This document shows, piece by piece, positions 1 to 12,800 of a stretch of 64,000 nt of DNA; positions within the stretch are counted from its first letter, which is position 1; each line of letters starts with the position of its first letter. Made by a program: the position numbers and the translations under genes. The stretch spans positions 248,001-312,000 of the forward strand of contig JAPDOI010000275.1 of NCBI GenBank assembly GCA_029168955.1, given 5' to 3'. The notes under the pieces are model-generated. The model was not told where the DNA came from, ran no database searches, and saw only the letters and a program-made list of their open reading frames with translations. Source of the stretch: Aplectana chamaeleonis (Eukaryota > Nematoda > Chromadorea > Rhabditida > Cosmocercidae).

Positions 1-3000
1 TCTTTAACCACCAGTCGGATAACGCTTCAAATTCTGATACTACACAACCTCCCCAACCCAAACTCACTCCATAACTCATTAACGAGACTTTTAAATGCAA
101 AATTGATAGCAAATTCGTGATCAGCGCGTCAAATACCCATTAGACACCAATTTCGCGTCGTTTACTGCATCAGGAAAGGAGAAAAATTTTTTGGCCTGAA
201 AAATCATCAGGCTTATCCTTCCATATAATAAAAGAATCGGAGCACAAAGTACGACCACCTGGGCCTCCATCACTATAGCACTATTTCGTCACATCTCTAA
301 CCACTCCAAAACAGTATTGAGCTGTAGGTGCATTTCAGTCCACCAAAACCTTCAAAGTATAGTTAGGCTCATACGATTGTGCACTCATTTAGGGGTAGGT
401 TGGGGGATTACGTTTTTCTGTTCTCAACATTCTGTCATCGAAATAGCCAAAAAATCAGCGAGAACTTCGAGTTCTTTTTCTTTCTTCAGCCAAACGACTT
501 CACCCTCATTGCGTGGGGGAGATTCAGTTCTCGGCATCACCTGGGGTCACGACCTTCGTGCGTTGGTGACACGACAGGATCATTGACGTGACTTAAAACC
601 ACCTCCCGGACTTTATACCCGCCCCAAACCCCGATGAATAGTTATCAAAATCTTTTCAAGCAGCTTTAAGATCCATTCGAGGATTTCTATGTAGCTTAAA
701 AACCTTCTTCAACGACGACAACTTCACGGATTGATTCTACAAAAGTAATCAAGGACTATTCTTTAACCACCAGTCGGATAACGCTTCAAATTCTGATACT
801 ACACAACCTCCCCAACCCAAACTCACTCCATAACTCATTAACGAGACTTTTAAATGCAAAATTGATAGCAAATTCGTGATCAGCGCGTCAAATACCCATT
901 AGACACCAATTTCGCGTCGTTTACTGCATCAGGAAAGGAGAAAAATTTTTGGCCTGAAAAATCATCAGGCTTATCCTTCCATATAATAAAAGAATCGGAG
1001 CACAAAGTACGACCACCTGGGCCTCCATCACTATAGCACTATTTCGTCACATCTCTAACCACTCCAAAACAGTATTGAGCTGTAGGTGCATTTCAGTCCA
1101 CCAAAACCTTCAAAGTATAGTTAGGCTCATACGATTGTGCACTCATTTAGGGGTAGGTTGGGGATTACGTTTTTCTGTTCTCAACATTCTGTCATCGAAA
1201 TAGCCAAAAAATCAGCGAGAACTTCGAGTTCTTTTCCTTTCTTCAGCCAAACGACTTCACCCTCATTGCGTGGGGAGATTCAGTTCTCGGCATCACCTGG
1301 GGTCACGACCTTCGTGCGTTGGTGACACGACAGGATCATTGACGTGACTTAAAACCACCTCCCGGACTTTATACCCCGCCCCAAACCCCGATGAATAGTT
1401 ATCAAAATCTTTTCAAGCAGCTTTAAGATCCATTCGAGGATTTCTATGTAGCTTAAAAACCTTCTTCAACGACGACAACTTCACGGATTGATTCTACAAA
1501 AGTAATCAAGGACTATTCTTTAACCACCAGTCGGATAACGCTTCAAATTCTGATACTACACAACCTCCCCAACCCAAACTCACTCCATAACTCATTAACG
1601 AGACTTTTAAATGCAAAATTGATAGCAAATTCGTGATCAGCGCGTCAAATACCCTATAGACACCAATTTCGCGTCGTTTACTGCATCAGGAAAGGAGAAA
1701 AATTTTTTTGGCCTGAAAAATCATCAGGCTTATCCTTCCATATAATAAAAGAATCGGAGCACAAAGTACGACCACCTGGGCCTCCATCACTATAGCACTA
1801 TTTCGTCACATCTCTAACCACTCCAAAACAGTATTGAGCTGTAGGTGCATTTCAGTCCACCAAAACCTTCAAAGTATAGTTAGGCTCATACGATTGTGCA
1901 CTCATTTAGGGGTAGGTTGGGGGATTACGTTTTTCTGTTCTCAACATTCTGTCATCGAAATAGCCAAAAATCAGCGAGAACTTCGAGTTCTTTTCCTTTC
2001 TTCAGCCAAACGACTTCACCCTCATTGCGTGGGGAGATTCAGTTCTCGGCATCACCTGGGGTCACGACCTTCGTGCGTTGGTGACACGACAGGATCATTG
2101 ACGTGACTTAAAACCACCTCCCGGACTTTATACCCCGCCCCAAACCCCGATGAATAGTTATCAAAATCTTTTCAAGCAGCTTTAAGATCCATTCGAGGAT
2201 TTCTATGTAGCTTAAAAACCTTCTTCAACGACGACAACTTCACGGATTGATTCTACAAAAGTAATCAAGGACTATTCTTTAACCACCAGTCGGATAACGC
2301 TTCAAATTCTGATACTACACAACCTCCCCAACCCAAACTCACTCCATAACTCATTAACGAGACTTTTAAATGCAAAATTGATAGCAAATTCGTGATCAGC
2401 GCGTCAAATACCCATTAGAAACCAATTTCGCGTCGTTTACTGCATCAGGAAAGGAGAAAAATTTTTTTGGCCTGAAAAATCATCAGGCTTATCCTTCCAT
2501 ATAATAAAAGAATCGGAGCACAAAGTACGACCACCTGGGCCTCCATCACTATAGCACTATTTCGTCACATCTCTAACCACTCCAAAACAGTATTGAGCTG
2601 TAGGTGCATTTCAGTCCACCAAAACCTTCAAAGTATAGTTAGGCTCATACGATTGTGCACTCATTTAGGGGTAGGTTGGGGATTACGTTTTTCTGTTCTC
2701 AACATTCTGTCATCGAAATAGCCAAAAATCAGCGAGAACTTCGAGTTCTTTTCCTTTCTTCAGCCAAACGACTTCACCCTCATTGCGTGGGGAGATTCAG
2801 TTCTCGGTATCACCTCGGGTCACGACCTTCGTGCGTTGGTGACACGACAGGATCATTGACGTGACTTAAAACCACCTCCCGGACTTTATACCCCGCCCCA
2901 AACCCCGATGAATAGTTATCAAAATCTTTTCAAGCAGCTTTAAGATCCATTCGAGGATTTCTATGTAGCTTAAAAACCTTCTTCAACGACGACAACTTCA

Positions 3001-6000
3001 CGGATTGATTCTACAAAAGTAATCAAGGACTATTCTTTAACCACCAGTCGGATAACGCTTCAAATTCTGATACTACACAACCTCCCCAACCCAAACTCAC
3101 TCCATAACTCATTAACGAGACTTTTAAATGCAAAATTGATAGCAAATTCGTGATCAGCGCGTCAAATACCCATCAGACACCAATTTCGCGTCGTTTACTG
3201 CATCAGGAAAGGAGAAAAATTTTTGGCCTGAAAAATCATCAGGCTTATCCTTCCATATAATAAAAGAATCGGAGCACAAAGTACGACCACCTGGGCCTCC
3301 ATCACTATAGCACTATTTCGTCACATCTCTAACCACTCCAAAACAGTATTGAGCTGTAGGTGCATTTCAGTCCACCAAAACCTTCAAAGTATAGTTAGGC
3401 TCATACGATTGTGCACTCATTTAGGGGTAGGTTGGGGGATTACGTTTTTCTGTTCTCAACATTCTGTCATCGAAATAGCCAAAAAATCAGCGAGAACTTC
3501 GAGTTCTTTTCCTTTCTTCAGCCAAACGACTTCACCCTCATTGCGTGGGGGAGATTCAGTTCTCGGCATCACCTGGGGTCACGACCTTCGTGCGTTGGTG
3601 ACACGACAGGATCATTGACGTGACTTAAAACCACCTCCCGGACTTTATACCCCGCCCCAAACCCCGATGAATAGTTATCAAAATCTTTTCAAGCAGCTTT
3701 AAGATCCATTCGAGGATTTCTATGTAGCTTAAAAACCTTCTTCAACGACGACAACTTCACGGATTGATTCTACAAAAGTAATCAAGGACTATTCTTTAAC
3801 CACCAGTCGGATAACGCTTCAAATTCTGATACTACACAACCTCCCCAACCCAAACTCACTCCATAACTCATTAACGAGACTTTTAAATGCAAAATTGATA
3901 GCAAATTCGTGATCAGCGCGTCAAATACCCAATAGACACCAATTTCGCGTCGTTTACTGCATCAGGAAAGGAGAAAATTTTTGGCCTGAAAAATCATCAG
4001 GCTTATCCTTCCATATAATAAAAGAATCGGAGCACAAAGTACGACCACCTGGGCCTCCATCACTATAGCACTATTTCGTCACATCTCTAACCACTCCAAA
4101 ACAGTATTGAGCTGTAGGTGCATTTCAGTCCACCAAAACCTTCAAAGTATAGTTAGGCTCATACGATTGTGCACTCATTTAGGGGTAGGTTGGGGATTAC
4201 GTTTTCTGTTCTCAACATTCTGTCATCGAAATAGCCAAAAATCAGCGAGAACTTCGAGTTCTTTTCCTTTCTTCAGACAAACGACTTCACCCTCATTGCG
4301 TGGGGGAGATTCAGTTCTCGGCATCACCTGGGGTCACGACCTTCGTGCGTTGGTGACACGACAGGATCATTGACGTGACTTAAAACCACCTCCCGGACTT
4401 TATACCCCGCCCCAAACCCCGATGAATAGTTATCAAAATCTTTTCAAGCAGCTTTAAGATCCATTCGAGGATTTCTATGTAGCTTAAAACCTTCTTCAAC
4501 GACGACAACTTCACGGATTGATTCTACAAAAGTAATCAAGGACTATTCTTTAACCACCAGTCGGATAACGCTTCAAATTCTGATACTACACAACCTCCCC
4601 AACCCAAACTCACTCCATAACTCATTAACGAGACTTTTAAATGCAAAATTGATAGCAAATTCGTGATCAGCGCGTCAAATACCCATTAGACACCAATTTC
4701 GCGTCGTTTACTGCATCAGGAAAGGAGAAAAATTTTTTTGGCCTGAAAAATCATCAGGCTTATCCTTCCATATAATAAAAGAATCGGAGCACAAAGTACG
4801 ACCACCTGGGCCTCCATCACTATAGCACTATTTCGTCACATCTCTAACCACTCCAAAACAGTATTGAGCTGTAGGTGCATTTCAGTCCACCAAAACCTTC
4901 AAAGTATAGTTAGGCTCATACGATTGTGCACTCATTTAGGGGTAGGTTGGGGATTACGTTTTTCTGTTCTCAACATTCTGTCATCGAAATAGCCAAAAAA
5001 TCAGCGAGAACTTCGAGTTCTTTTCCTTTCTTCAGCCAAACGACTTCACCCTCATTGCGTGGGGAGATTCAGTTCTCGGCATCACCTGGGGTCACGACCT
5101 TCGTGCGTTGGTGACACGACAGGATCATTGACGTGACTTAAAACCACCTCCCGGACTTTATACCCCGCCCCAAACCCCGATGAATAGTTATCAAAATCTT
5201 TTCAAGCAGCTTTAAGATCCATTCGAGGATTTCTATGTAGCTTAAAACCTTCTTCAACGACGACAACTTCACGGATTGATTCTACAAAAGTAATCAAGGA
5301 CTATTCTTTAACCACCAGTCGGATAACGCTTCAAATTCTGATACTACACAACCTCCCCAACCCAAACTCACTCCATAACTCATTAACGAGACTTTTAAAT
5401 GCAAAATTGATAGCAAATTCGTGATCAGCGCGTCAAATACCCATTTGACACCAATTTCAAGCGTCGTTTACTGCATCAGGAAAGGAGAAAAATTTTTTTG
5501 GCCTGAAAAATCATCAGGCTTATCCTTCCATATAATAAAAGAATCGGAGCACAAAGTACGACCACCTGGGCCTCCATCACTATAGCACTATTTCGTCTCA
5601 TCTCTAACCACTCCAAAACAGTATTGAGCTGTAGGTGCATTTCAGTCCACCAAAACCTTCAAAGTATAGTTAGGCTCATACGATTGTGCACTCATTTAGG
5701 GGTAGGTTGGGGGATTACGTTTTTCTGTTCTCAACATTCTGTCATCGAAATAGCCAAAAAATCAGCGAGAACTTCGAGTTCTTTTCCTTTCTTCAGCCAA
5801 ACGACTTCACCCTCATTGCGTGGGGGAGATTCAGTTCTCGGCATCACCTGGGGTCACGACCTTCGTGCGTTGGTGACACGACAGGATCATTGACGTGACT
5901 TAAAACCACCTCCCGGACTTTATACTCCCGCCCCAAACCCCGATGAATAGTTATCAAAATCTTTTCAAGCAGCTTTAAGATCCATTCGAGGATTTCTATG

Positions 6001-6294
6001 TAGCTTAAAAACCTTCTTCAACGACGACAACTTCACGGATTGATTCTACAAAAGTAATCAAGGACTATTCTTTAACCACCAGTCGGATAACGCTTCAAAT
6101 TCTGATACTACACAACCTCCCCAACCCAAACTCACTCCATAACTCATTAACGAGACTTTTAAATGCAAAATTGATAGCAAATTCGTGATCAGCGCGTCAA
6201 ATACTCATTAGACACCAATTTCGCGTCGTTTACTGCATCAGGAAAGGAGAAAAATTTTTTTGGCCTGAAAAATCATCAGGCTTATCCTTCCATA
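1..6294. repeat. 758-bp satellite array, left block
   Basis: About 8.3 head-to-tail copies of a ~758-bp monomer. Copies begin with TCTTTAACCACCAGTCGG at 1, 760, 1517, 2276, 3034, 3793, 4547, 5305 and 6069, giving intervals of 754-764 bp. Copies are near identical; most differences are homopolymer length changes (for example the A/T run after GGAGAAAAA, and GGGG versus GGGGG) and isolated substitutions. Each monomer carries two small hairpins: GCCTGA/TCAGGC with a 7-nt loop, and AGAACT-TCG-AGTTCT. Each also holds a G-rich stretch (GGGGTAGGTTGGGG). Short open frames of 62-90 codons recur once per copy and shift with homopolymer length, so they do not look protein-coding. No 5S rRNA, snRNA or histone gene is recognised in the monomer. 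The block stops mid-monomer at CCTTCCATA, where the Helitron begins. Confidence 0.97.
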
Positions 6295-6335
6295 CCAGCG
6301 GCGCCGGCCGGCTGACGCCGGCCTGCGCCGCTGGT
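6295..6335 (-). other. Helitron 3' terminus: hairpin plus CTGG end
   Basis: On the minus strand the element ends ...CGCCGCTGG at 6295, followed by host T. A perfect 7-bp stem (GGCCGGC/GCCGGCC, tetraloop TGAC) occupies 6306-6323, leaving 11 nt to the end, which is the standard spacing of the Helitron terminator hairpin. A wider imperfect palindrome pairs 6295-6309 with 6321-6335, so CTGG also appears on the plus strand at 6332-6335. Confidence 0.8.
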
Positions 6336-6461
6336 CGTTTGGCTGCGCCAAACGGGGGGGCCGGCTTCGCCGGCCCCATTTACGTCGTCGGCCGGCTGAC
6401 GCCGGCCGACGCCGCAGGTCGTTTGGCTTCGCCAAACGAGGGGCCGGCTTCGCCGGCCCTT
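6306..6461. repeat. Duplicated ~84-bp module of GC hairpins
   Basis: The run contains six consecutive perfect hairpins: 6306-6323 (GGCCGGC stem), 6336-6354 (CGTTTGGC stem, TGC loop), 6357-6377 (GGGGCCGGC stem, TTC loop), 6386-6411 (11-bp stem, TGAC loop), 6420-6438 (CGTTTGGC stem, TTC loop) and 6441-6459 (GGGCCGGC stem, TTC loop). The order of three hairpin types repeats with an 84-bp offset (GCCGGCTGAC at 6307 and 6391), so the Helitron 3' terminal region has been tandemly duplicated. Some loops differ between copies (TGC versus TTC) while stems stay paired. Confidence 0.85.
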
Positions 6462-6881
6462 TCCTTCAATCATAGGCAGTAATCTTCTGGCTTAATGAAC
6501 AAAGGGTCTTGTTCGCCGAAGCTTCTGACAAAATTGAAGGAACGTTGTGTTGAAATCATGCGGGGATTGAAAGCTATTGCTCGCTTCAGTTCGCCGACAT
6601 AAGCGAAGGTAGCCTTGAATTAAGATACTTCAATCGCAATGCAAAAGCCTCGCGCGTTGGAGAAGTTGCTTGAGAAAAACACTTCATAATCTACTCAAGT
6701 AATATACAACAGTTGACATGAAAACCAATGATTAGATATCTCAGGATGTGTCATGAAGACCCTCTTTGACTGTATATGTTTTTATGCGGAAGTAAGCATG
6801 GGCGCACTGAAATATTTGCCTGTGAAAAATATCATATGGACGCGAAGGTCTAGAAGGTAAAAATTACTTACACAAAACTTG
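6462..6881. other. Unassigned Helitron-internal sequence
   Basis: About 420 bp of non-repetitive, AT-leaning sequence between the hairpin cluster and the 133-bp satellite. No convincing reading frame, RNA gene or transposon domain is visible. Confidence 0.6.
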
Positions 6882-9800
6882 GTGGAATTTCGAATTTTCT
6901 GCGCATATTAAACAGAATTTCTCAGGGTTTTCTTCATTGTGGTGGTGTAAACGGAGCTATAGCCCTCGAAAATACTATAAATTTCATTTGAGGGGATGAG
7001 GATATCGCCAACAATACTGAAAAAAGCTCTATGCATCGAGAAATCAAAAATTTCAGATTTTCTGTGCATATCTCACAGAATCTCTCAGGATATAGCCCTC
7101 GAAAATACTATAAATTTGGTTTGAGGGGATGAGGATATCGCCAACAATACTGAAAAAAGCTGTATGCATCGAGAAATCAAAAATTTCAGATTTTCTGTAT
7201 GAAAAATTTCAGATTTTCTGTGCATATCTCACAGAATCTCTCAGGACATAGCCCTCGAAAATACTATAAATTTGGTTTGAGGGGATGAGGATATCGCCAA
7301 CAATACTGAAAAAAGCTCTATGCATCGAGAAATCAAAAAATTCAGATTTTCTGTATGAAAAATTTCAGATTTTCTCTGCATATCTCACAGAATCTCTCAG
7401 GATATAGCCCTCGAAAATACTATAAATTTGGTTTGAGGGGATGAGGATATCGCCAACAATACTGAAAAAAGCTCTATGCATCGAGAAATCAAAAATTTCA
7501 GATTTTCTGTGCATATCTCACAGAATCTCTGAGGATATAGCCCTCGAAAATACTATAAATTTGGTTTGAGGGGATGAGGATATCGCCAACAATACTGAAA
7601 AAAGCTCTATGCATCGAGAAATCAAAAATTTCAAATTTTCTGTATGAAAAATTTCAGATTTTCTCTGCATATCTCACAGAATCTCTCAGGATATAGCCCT
7701 CGAAAATACTATAAATTTGGTTTGAGGGGATGAGGATATCGCCAACAATACTGAAAAAAGCTCTATGCATCGAGAAATCAAAAAATTCAGATTTTCTGTA
7801 TGAAAAATTTCAGATTTTCTCTGCATATCTCACAGAATCTCTCAGGATATAGCCCTCGAAAATACTATAAATTTGGTTTGAGGGGATGAGGATATCGCCA
7901 ACAATACTGAAAAAAGCTCTATGCATCGAGAAATCAAAAAAATTTCAGATTTTCTGTGCATATCTCACAGAATCTCTCAGGATATAGCCCTCGAAAATAC
8001 TATAAATTTGGTTTGAGGGGATGAGGATATCGCCAACAATACTGAAAAAAGCTCTATGCATCGAGAAATCGAAAATTTCAGATTTTCTGTGCATATCTCA
8101 CAGAATCTCTCAGGATATAGCCCTCGAAAATACTATAAATTTGGTTTGAGGGGATGAGGATATCGCCAACAATACTGAAAAAAGCTCTATGCATCGAGAA
8201 ATCAAAAAATTCAGATTTTCTGTGCATATCTCACAGAATCTCTCAGGATATAGCCCTCGAAAATACTATAAATTTGGTTTGAGGGGATGAGGATATCGCC
8301 AACAATACTGAAAAAAGCTCTATGCATCGAGAAATCAAAAATTTCAGATTTTCTGTGCATATCTCACAGAATCTCTCAGGATATAGCCCTCGAAAATACT
8401 ATAAATTTGGTTTGAGGGGATGAGGATATCGCCAACAATACTGAAAAAAGCTTTATGCATCGAGAAATCAAAAATTTCAGATTTTCTGTGCATATCTCAC
8501 AGAATCTCTCAGGATATAGCCCTCGAAAATACTATAAATTTCATTTGAGGGATGAGGATATCGCCAACAATACTGAAAAAAGCTTTATGCATCGAGAAAT
8601 CAAAAATTTCAGATTTTCTGTGCATATCTCACAGAATCTCTCAGGATATAGCCCTCGAAAATACTATAAACTTGGATTGAGGGGATGAGGATATCGCCAA
8701 CAATACTGAAAAAAAGTTTTATGCATCGAGAAATCAAAAATTTCAGATTTTCTGTGCATGTCTCACAGAATCTCTCAGGATATAGCCCTCGAAAATACTA
8801 TAAACTTGGGTTGAGGGGATGAGGATATCGCCAACAATACTGAAAAAAGCTTTATGCATCGAGAAATCAAAAATTTCAGATTTTCTGTGCATATCTCACA
8901 GAATCTCTCAGGATATAGCTCTCGAAAATACTATAAATTTGGTTTGAGGGGATGAGGATATCGCCAACAATACTGAAAAAAGCTCTATGCATCGAGAAAT
9001 CAAAAAATTCAGATTTTCTGTGCATATCTCACAGAATCTCTCAGGATATAGCCCTCGAAAATACTATAAATTTGGTTTGAGGGGATGAGGATATCGCCAA
9101 CAATACTGAAAAAAGCTCTATGCATCGAGAAATCGAAAATTTCAGATTTTCTGTGCATATCTCACAGAATCTCTCAGGATATAGCCCTCGAAAATACTAT
9201 AAATTTGGTTTGAGGGGATGAGGATATCGCCAACAATACTGAAAAAAGCTCTATGCATCGAGAAATCAAAAATTTCAGATTTTCTGTGCATATCTCACAG
9301 AATCTCTCAGGATATAGCCCTCGAAAATACTATAAATTTGGTTTGAGGGGATGAGGATATCGCCAACAATACTGAAAAAGCTCTATGCATCGAGAAATCA
9401 AAAAAATTTCCAGATTTTCTGTATGAAAAATTTCAGATTTTCTGTGCATATCTCACAGAATCTCTCAGGATATAGCCCTCGAAAATACTATAAATTTGGT
9501 TTGAGTGGATGAGGATATCGCCAACAATACTGAAAAGAGCTCTATGCATCGAGAAATCGAAAATTTCAGATTTTCTGTGCATATCTCAGAGAATCTCTCA
9601 GGATATAGCCCTCGAAAATACTATAAAATTTGGTTTGAGGGGATGAGGATATCGCCAACAATACTGAAAAAAGCTCTATGCATCGAGAAATCAAAAATTT
9701 CAGATTTTCTGTGCATATCTCACAGAATCTCTCAGGATATAGCCCTCGAAAATACTATAAATTTGGTTTGAGGGGATGAGGATATCGCCAACAATACTGA

Positions 9801-12800
9801 AAAAGCTCTATGCATCGAGAAATCAAAAAATTCAGATTTTCTGTGCATATCTCACAGAATCTCTCAGGATATAGCCCTCGAAAATACTATAAACTTGGGT
9901 TGAGGGGATGAGGATATCGCCAACAATACTGAAAAAAGCTCTATGCATCGAGAAATCAAAAAATTCAGATTTTCTGTGCATATCTCACAGAATCTCTCAG
10001 GATATAGCCCTCGAAAATACTATAAATTTGGTTTGAGGGGATGAGGATATCGCCAACAATACTGAAAAAAGCTCTATGCATCGAGAAATCGAAAATTTCA
10101 GATTTTCTGTGCATATCTCACAGAATCTCTCAGGATATAGCCCTCGAAAATACTATAAATTTGGTTTGAGGGGATGAGGATATCGCCAACAATACTGAAA
10201 AAGCTCTATGCATCGAGAAATCAAAAATTTCAGATTTTCTGTGCATATCTCACAGAATCTCTCAGGATATAGCCCTCGAAAATACTATAAATTTGGTTTG
10301 AGGGGATGAGGATATCGCCAACAATACTGAAAAAAGCTCTATGCATCGAGAAATCAAAAATTCAGATTTTCTGTGCATATCTCACAGAATCTCTCAGGAT
10401 ATAGCCCTCGAAAATACTATAAATTTGGTTTGAGGGGATGAGGATATCGCCAACAATACTGAAAAAGCTCTATGCATCGAGAAACCAAAATTTTTAGATT
10501 TGTTTTATGAAAAATTTCAGATTTTCTCAGCATATCTCGCAGAATCTCTCAGGATATAGCCCTCGAAAATACTATAAATTTGGTTTGAGGGGATGAGGAT
10601 ATCGCCAACAATACTGAAAAAGCTCTATGCATCGAGAAATCGAAAATTTCAGATTTTCTGTCCATATCTCACAGAATCTCTCAGGATATAGCCCTCGAAA
10701 ATACTATAAATTTGGTTTGAGGGGATGAGGATATCGCCAACAATACTGAAAAAGCTCTATGCATCGAGAAATCAAAATTCAGATTTTCTGTGCATATCTC
10801 ACAGAATCTCTCAGGATATAGCCCTCGAAAATACTATAAATTTGGTTTGAGGGATGAGGATATCGCCAACAATACTGAAAAAGCTCTATGCATCGAGAAA
10901 TCAAAAATTTCAGATTTTCTGTGCATATCTCACAGAATCTCTCAGGATATAGCCCTCAGAAAATACTATAAATTTGGTTTGAGGGGATGAGGATATCGCC
11001 AACAATACTGAAAAAGCTCTATGCATCGAGAAATCAAAAATTTCAGATTTTCTGTGCATATCTCACAGAATCTCTCAGGATATAGCCCTCGAAAATACTA
11101 TAAATTTGGTTTGAGGGGATGAGGATATCGCCAACAATACTGAAAAAAGCTCTATGCATCGAGAAATCAAAAATTTCAGATTTTCTGTGCATATCTCACA
11201 GAATCTCTCAGGATATAGCCCTCGAAAATACTATAAATTTGGTTTGAGGGGATGAGGATATCGCCAACAATACTGAAAAAAGCTCTATGCATCGAGAAAT
11301 CAAAATTTCAGATTTTCTGTGCATATCTCACAGAATCTCTCAGGATAAAGCCCTCGAAAATACTATAAATTTGGTTTAAGGGGATGAGGATATCGCCAAC
11401 AATACTGAAAAAGCTCTATGCATCGAGAAATCAAAAATTTCAGATTTTCTGTGCATATCTCACAGAATCTCTCAGGATATAGCCCTCGAAAATACTATAA
11501 ATTTGGTTTGAGGGGATGAGGATATCGCCAACAATACTGAAAAAAGCTCTATGCATCGAGAAATAAAAAATTCCAGATTTTCTGCGCATATCTCACAGAA
11601 TCTCTCAGGATATAGCCCTCGAAAATACTATAAATTTCGTTTGAGGGATGAGGATATCGCCAACAATACTGAAAAAGCTCTATGCATCGAGAAATCAAAA
11701 ATTTCAGATTTTCTGTGCATATCTCACAGAATCTCTCAGGATATAGCCCTCGAAAATACTATAAATTTCGTTTGAGGGATGAGGATATCGCCAACAATAC
11801 TGAAAAAAGCTCTATGCATCGAGAAATCAAAAATTTCAGATTTTCTGTGCATATCTCACAGAATCTCTCAGGATATAGCCCTCGAAAATACTATAAATTT
11901 GGTTTGAGGGGATGAGGATATCGCCAACAATACTGAAAAAAAGCTTTATGCATCGAGAAATCAAAAATTTCAGATTTTCTGTGCATATCTCACAGAATCT
12001 CTCAGGATATAGCCCTCGAAAATACTATAAATTTGGTTTGAGGGGATGAGGATATCGCCAACAATACTGAAAAAGCTCTATGCATCGAGAAATCAAAAAA
12101 TTTCAGATTTTCTGTGCATATCTCACAGAATCTCTCAGGATATAGCCCTCGAAAATACTATAAATTTGGTTTGAGGGGATGAGGATATCGCCAACAATAC
12201 TGAAAAAGCTCTATGCATCGAGAAATCAAAAATTTCAGATTTTCTGTGCATATCTCACAGAATCTCTCAGGATATAGCCCTCGAAAATACTATAAATTTG
12301 GTTTGAGGGATGAGGATATCGCCAACAATACTGAAAAAAGCTTTATGCATCGAGAAATCAAAAATTTCAGATTTTCTGTGCATATCTCACAGAATCTCTC
12401 AGGATATAGCCCTCGAAAATACTATAAATTTGGTTTGAGGGGATGAGGATATCGCCAACAATACTGAAAAAAGCTCTATGCATCGAGAAATCAAAAATTT
12501 CAGATTTTCTGTATGAAAAATTTCAGATTTTCTGTGCATATCTCACAGAATCTCTCAGGATATAGCCCTCGAAAATACTATAAATTTGGTTTGAGGGGAT
12601 GAGGATATCGCCAACAATACTGAAAAAAGCTTTATGCATCGAGAAATCAAAAATTTCAGATTTTCTGTGCATATCTCACAGAATCTCTCAGGATATAGCC
12701 CTCGAAAATACTATGAATTTGGTTTGAGGGATGAGGATATCGCCAACAATACTGAAAAAACTTTATGCATCGAGAAATCAAAAATTTCAGATTTTCTGTG

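Noticed and set aside
405..420. G-quadruplex in the 758-bp monomer (GGGGTAGGTTGGGGG)
   Set aside because: Only two-tier at best, and the G runs vary in length between copies; too weak to list as a feature.
1..6294. 5S rRNA/SL1 or histone tandem repeat
   Set aside because: No matching conserved sequence in the monomer on either strand.
317..6473. Repeated 62-90-codon open frames in the 758-bp satellite, left block
   Set aside because: They recur once per monomer, change frame with homopolymer length, show no domain and occur in overlapping frames.
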